Assembly: GCA_000499405.2 (NCBI GenBank) | Contig: HG738137.1 | Location: 26,533,928 to 26,597,927 of the forward strand | Origin: Onchocerca volvulus | Taxonomy: Eukaryota; Nematoda; Chromadorea; Rhabditida; Onchocercidae | Direction of reading: 5' to 3' | Length of the DNA stretch: 64,000 nucleotides | Part shown: positions 63,423 to 64,000 of the stretch, piece by piece | Layout of the letters: every line of letters begins with the position of its first letter | Position numbering within the stretch: the first letter of the stretch is position 1 | Notes under the pieces: generated by a model | Database searches by the model: none | Told to the model about the DNA's origin: nothing | Seen by the model: only the letters and a program-made list of their open reading frames with translations | Translations under genes and position numbers: made by a program

Positions 63423-63457
63423 CTGGACACGGCCACATGAAGCGTGGTCATGTCCAG
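63423..63457. repeat. GC-rich hairpin
   Basis: CTGGACACGGCCAC (63423-63436) pairs with GTGGTCATGTCCAG (63444-63457) across a 7-nt loop, 12 of 14 positions matching. It stands out in very AT-rich DNA, 18 nt after the tentative exon frame ends. It could be the end of a small transposon or an RNA structure. Confidence 0.6.
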
Positions 63458-64000
63458 TTAGTCTTTAGATGCGAGTAAATAAACTAGGTATATCTATACA
63501 AAACACGTACATATTCGAATGCAATCTTGTTTCAAGATTTCAAAGCAATCGGTAAAGAATTTTTGGAGATTTAAGATTGGTGACAAGGGACACTTAAATT
63601 CGTATTTATGTGGACTAATAAATTAATTAATCATCATTATCATCGTCGACAAAAATACAACATTTCTTAGCCTTCGAAAATTTCTTGCTCATTTTAAAAT
63701 TGATTGCTGATAATATTCCTCATATATACATCAAATTCTAATTTTTATGAATGAAATGAATCATTGTAATATTCTTATTTGCTAAAAATTCTCTGTTTTA
63801 ATCAATTACATCCATTTATCAGACAGTTATATGATATGTCGCATATCATTAATTGATATAAAATATTTCTTATCAATGCTATAAATTTGCTTACTTATTT
63901 AAATTCAGAATGAGTGACTTTCTTTTCTACATTGTCTTTCTTAATTCATTGCACATATAAGTTTTATAGCAGTTCATATTTGTCGCAGCGGTATTTTAAA

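Larger units (their letters stand above)
59841..64000. other. Right-hand region: upstream hemicentin intron, no clear gene
   Basis: I searched both strands for the Y.C.A.N.AG half-domain that must precede the exon at 59840 and did not find it, so this hemicentin intron is at least 4.1 kb. It holds a perfect 42-bp tandem duplication (60078-60161), a 46-bp imperfect duplication (61897-61988), a GC-rich hairpin (63423-63457) and a possible plus-strand first exon (63274-63384). The remainder is AT-rich with homopolymer runs. Confidence 0.5.

Noticed and set aside
1..64000. CRISPR arrays, bacterial operons, tRNA genes
   Set aside because: No regularly spaced repeats, no operon structure and no recognisable tRNA were found. 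The only bacterial sequence is the dnaE fragment.

Overview
This window looks like nuclear DNA of a parasitic nematode, most likely a filarial or related spirurid worm. The evidence is an 18S rRNA of nematode type, very AT-rich introns that end in TTTCAG or TTTTAG, an orthologue of the nematode basement-membrane protein hemicentin (HIM-4 in C. elegans), and a short bacterial dnaE fragment of the kind expected from a Wolbachia-like endosymbiont. The species cannot be named from sequence alone.

Layout. Positions 1 to about 925 (minus strand) are the 5' half of an 18S rRNA gene cut by the window edge. About 1.1 kb of AT-rich spacer follows. From 59840 down to 2094 (minus strand) runs one very large gene, hemicentin. 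I could place 82 exons by GT-AG boundaries. Together they give a continuous frame of 11,439 nt (3,812 residues plus stop). In protein order: 34 immunoglobulin (I-set) domains, with a basic non-Ig linker before the 32nd, then a nidogen-type G2F region, five calcium-binding EGF repeats with one atypical Cys segment, and a fibulin-type C-terminal module. The N-terminal von Willebrand A domain and the first Ig domains lie beyond the right edge, behind an intron of more than 4.1 kb.

One Ig domain is split by an intron of about 17.9 kb (28927-46800). On the opposite strand inside this intron lies a complete five-exon gene (40996-46348). It encodes a 276-residue secreted or GPI-anchored protein with two cysteine-rich modules like the membrane-proximal region of ADAM10/ADAM17, but no protease. 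The same intron holds a MITE-like element with TIRs over 100 bp and a 54-bp tandem repeat.

A second intron (55397-57966) contains a decayed Helitron. Between its N-terminal and helicase remnants lies an antisense fragment of a bacterial DNA polymerase III alpha subunit gene. This is the most unusual item here. The right end (59841-64000) is mostly featureless AT-rich DNA with small repeats, one strong hairpin and a possible first exon of another plus-strand gene.

Hemicentin is secreted and assembles into tracks in the extracellular matrix that anchor tissues across basement membranes. The nested gene also encodes an extracellular Cys-rich product, but nothing in the sequence shows that the two act together.
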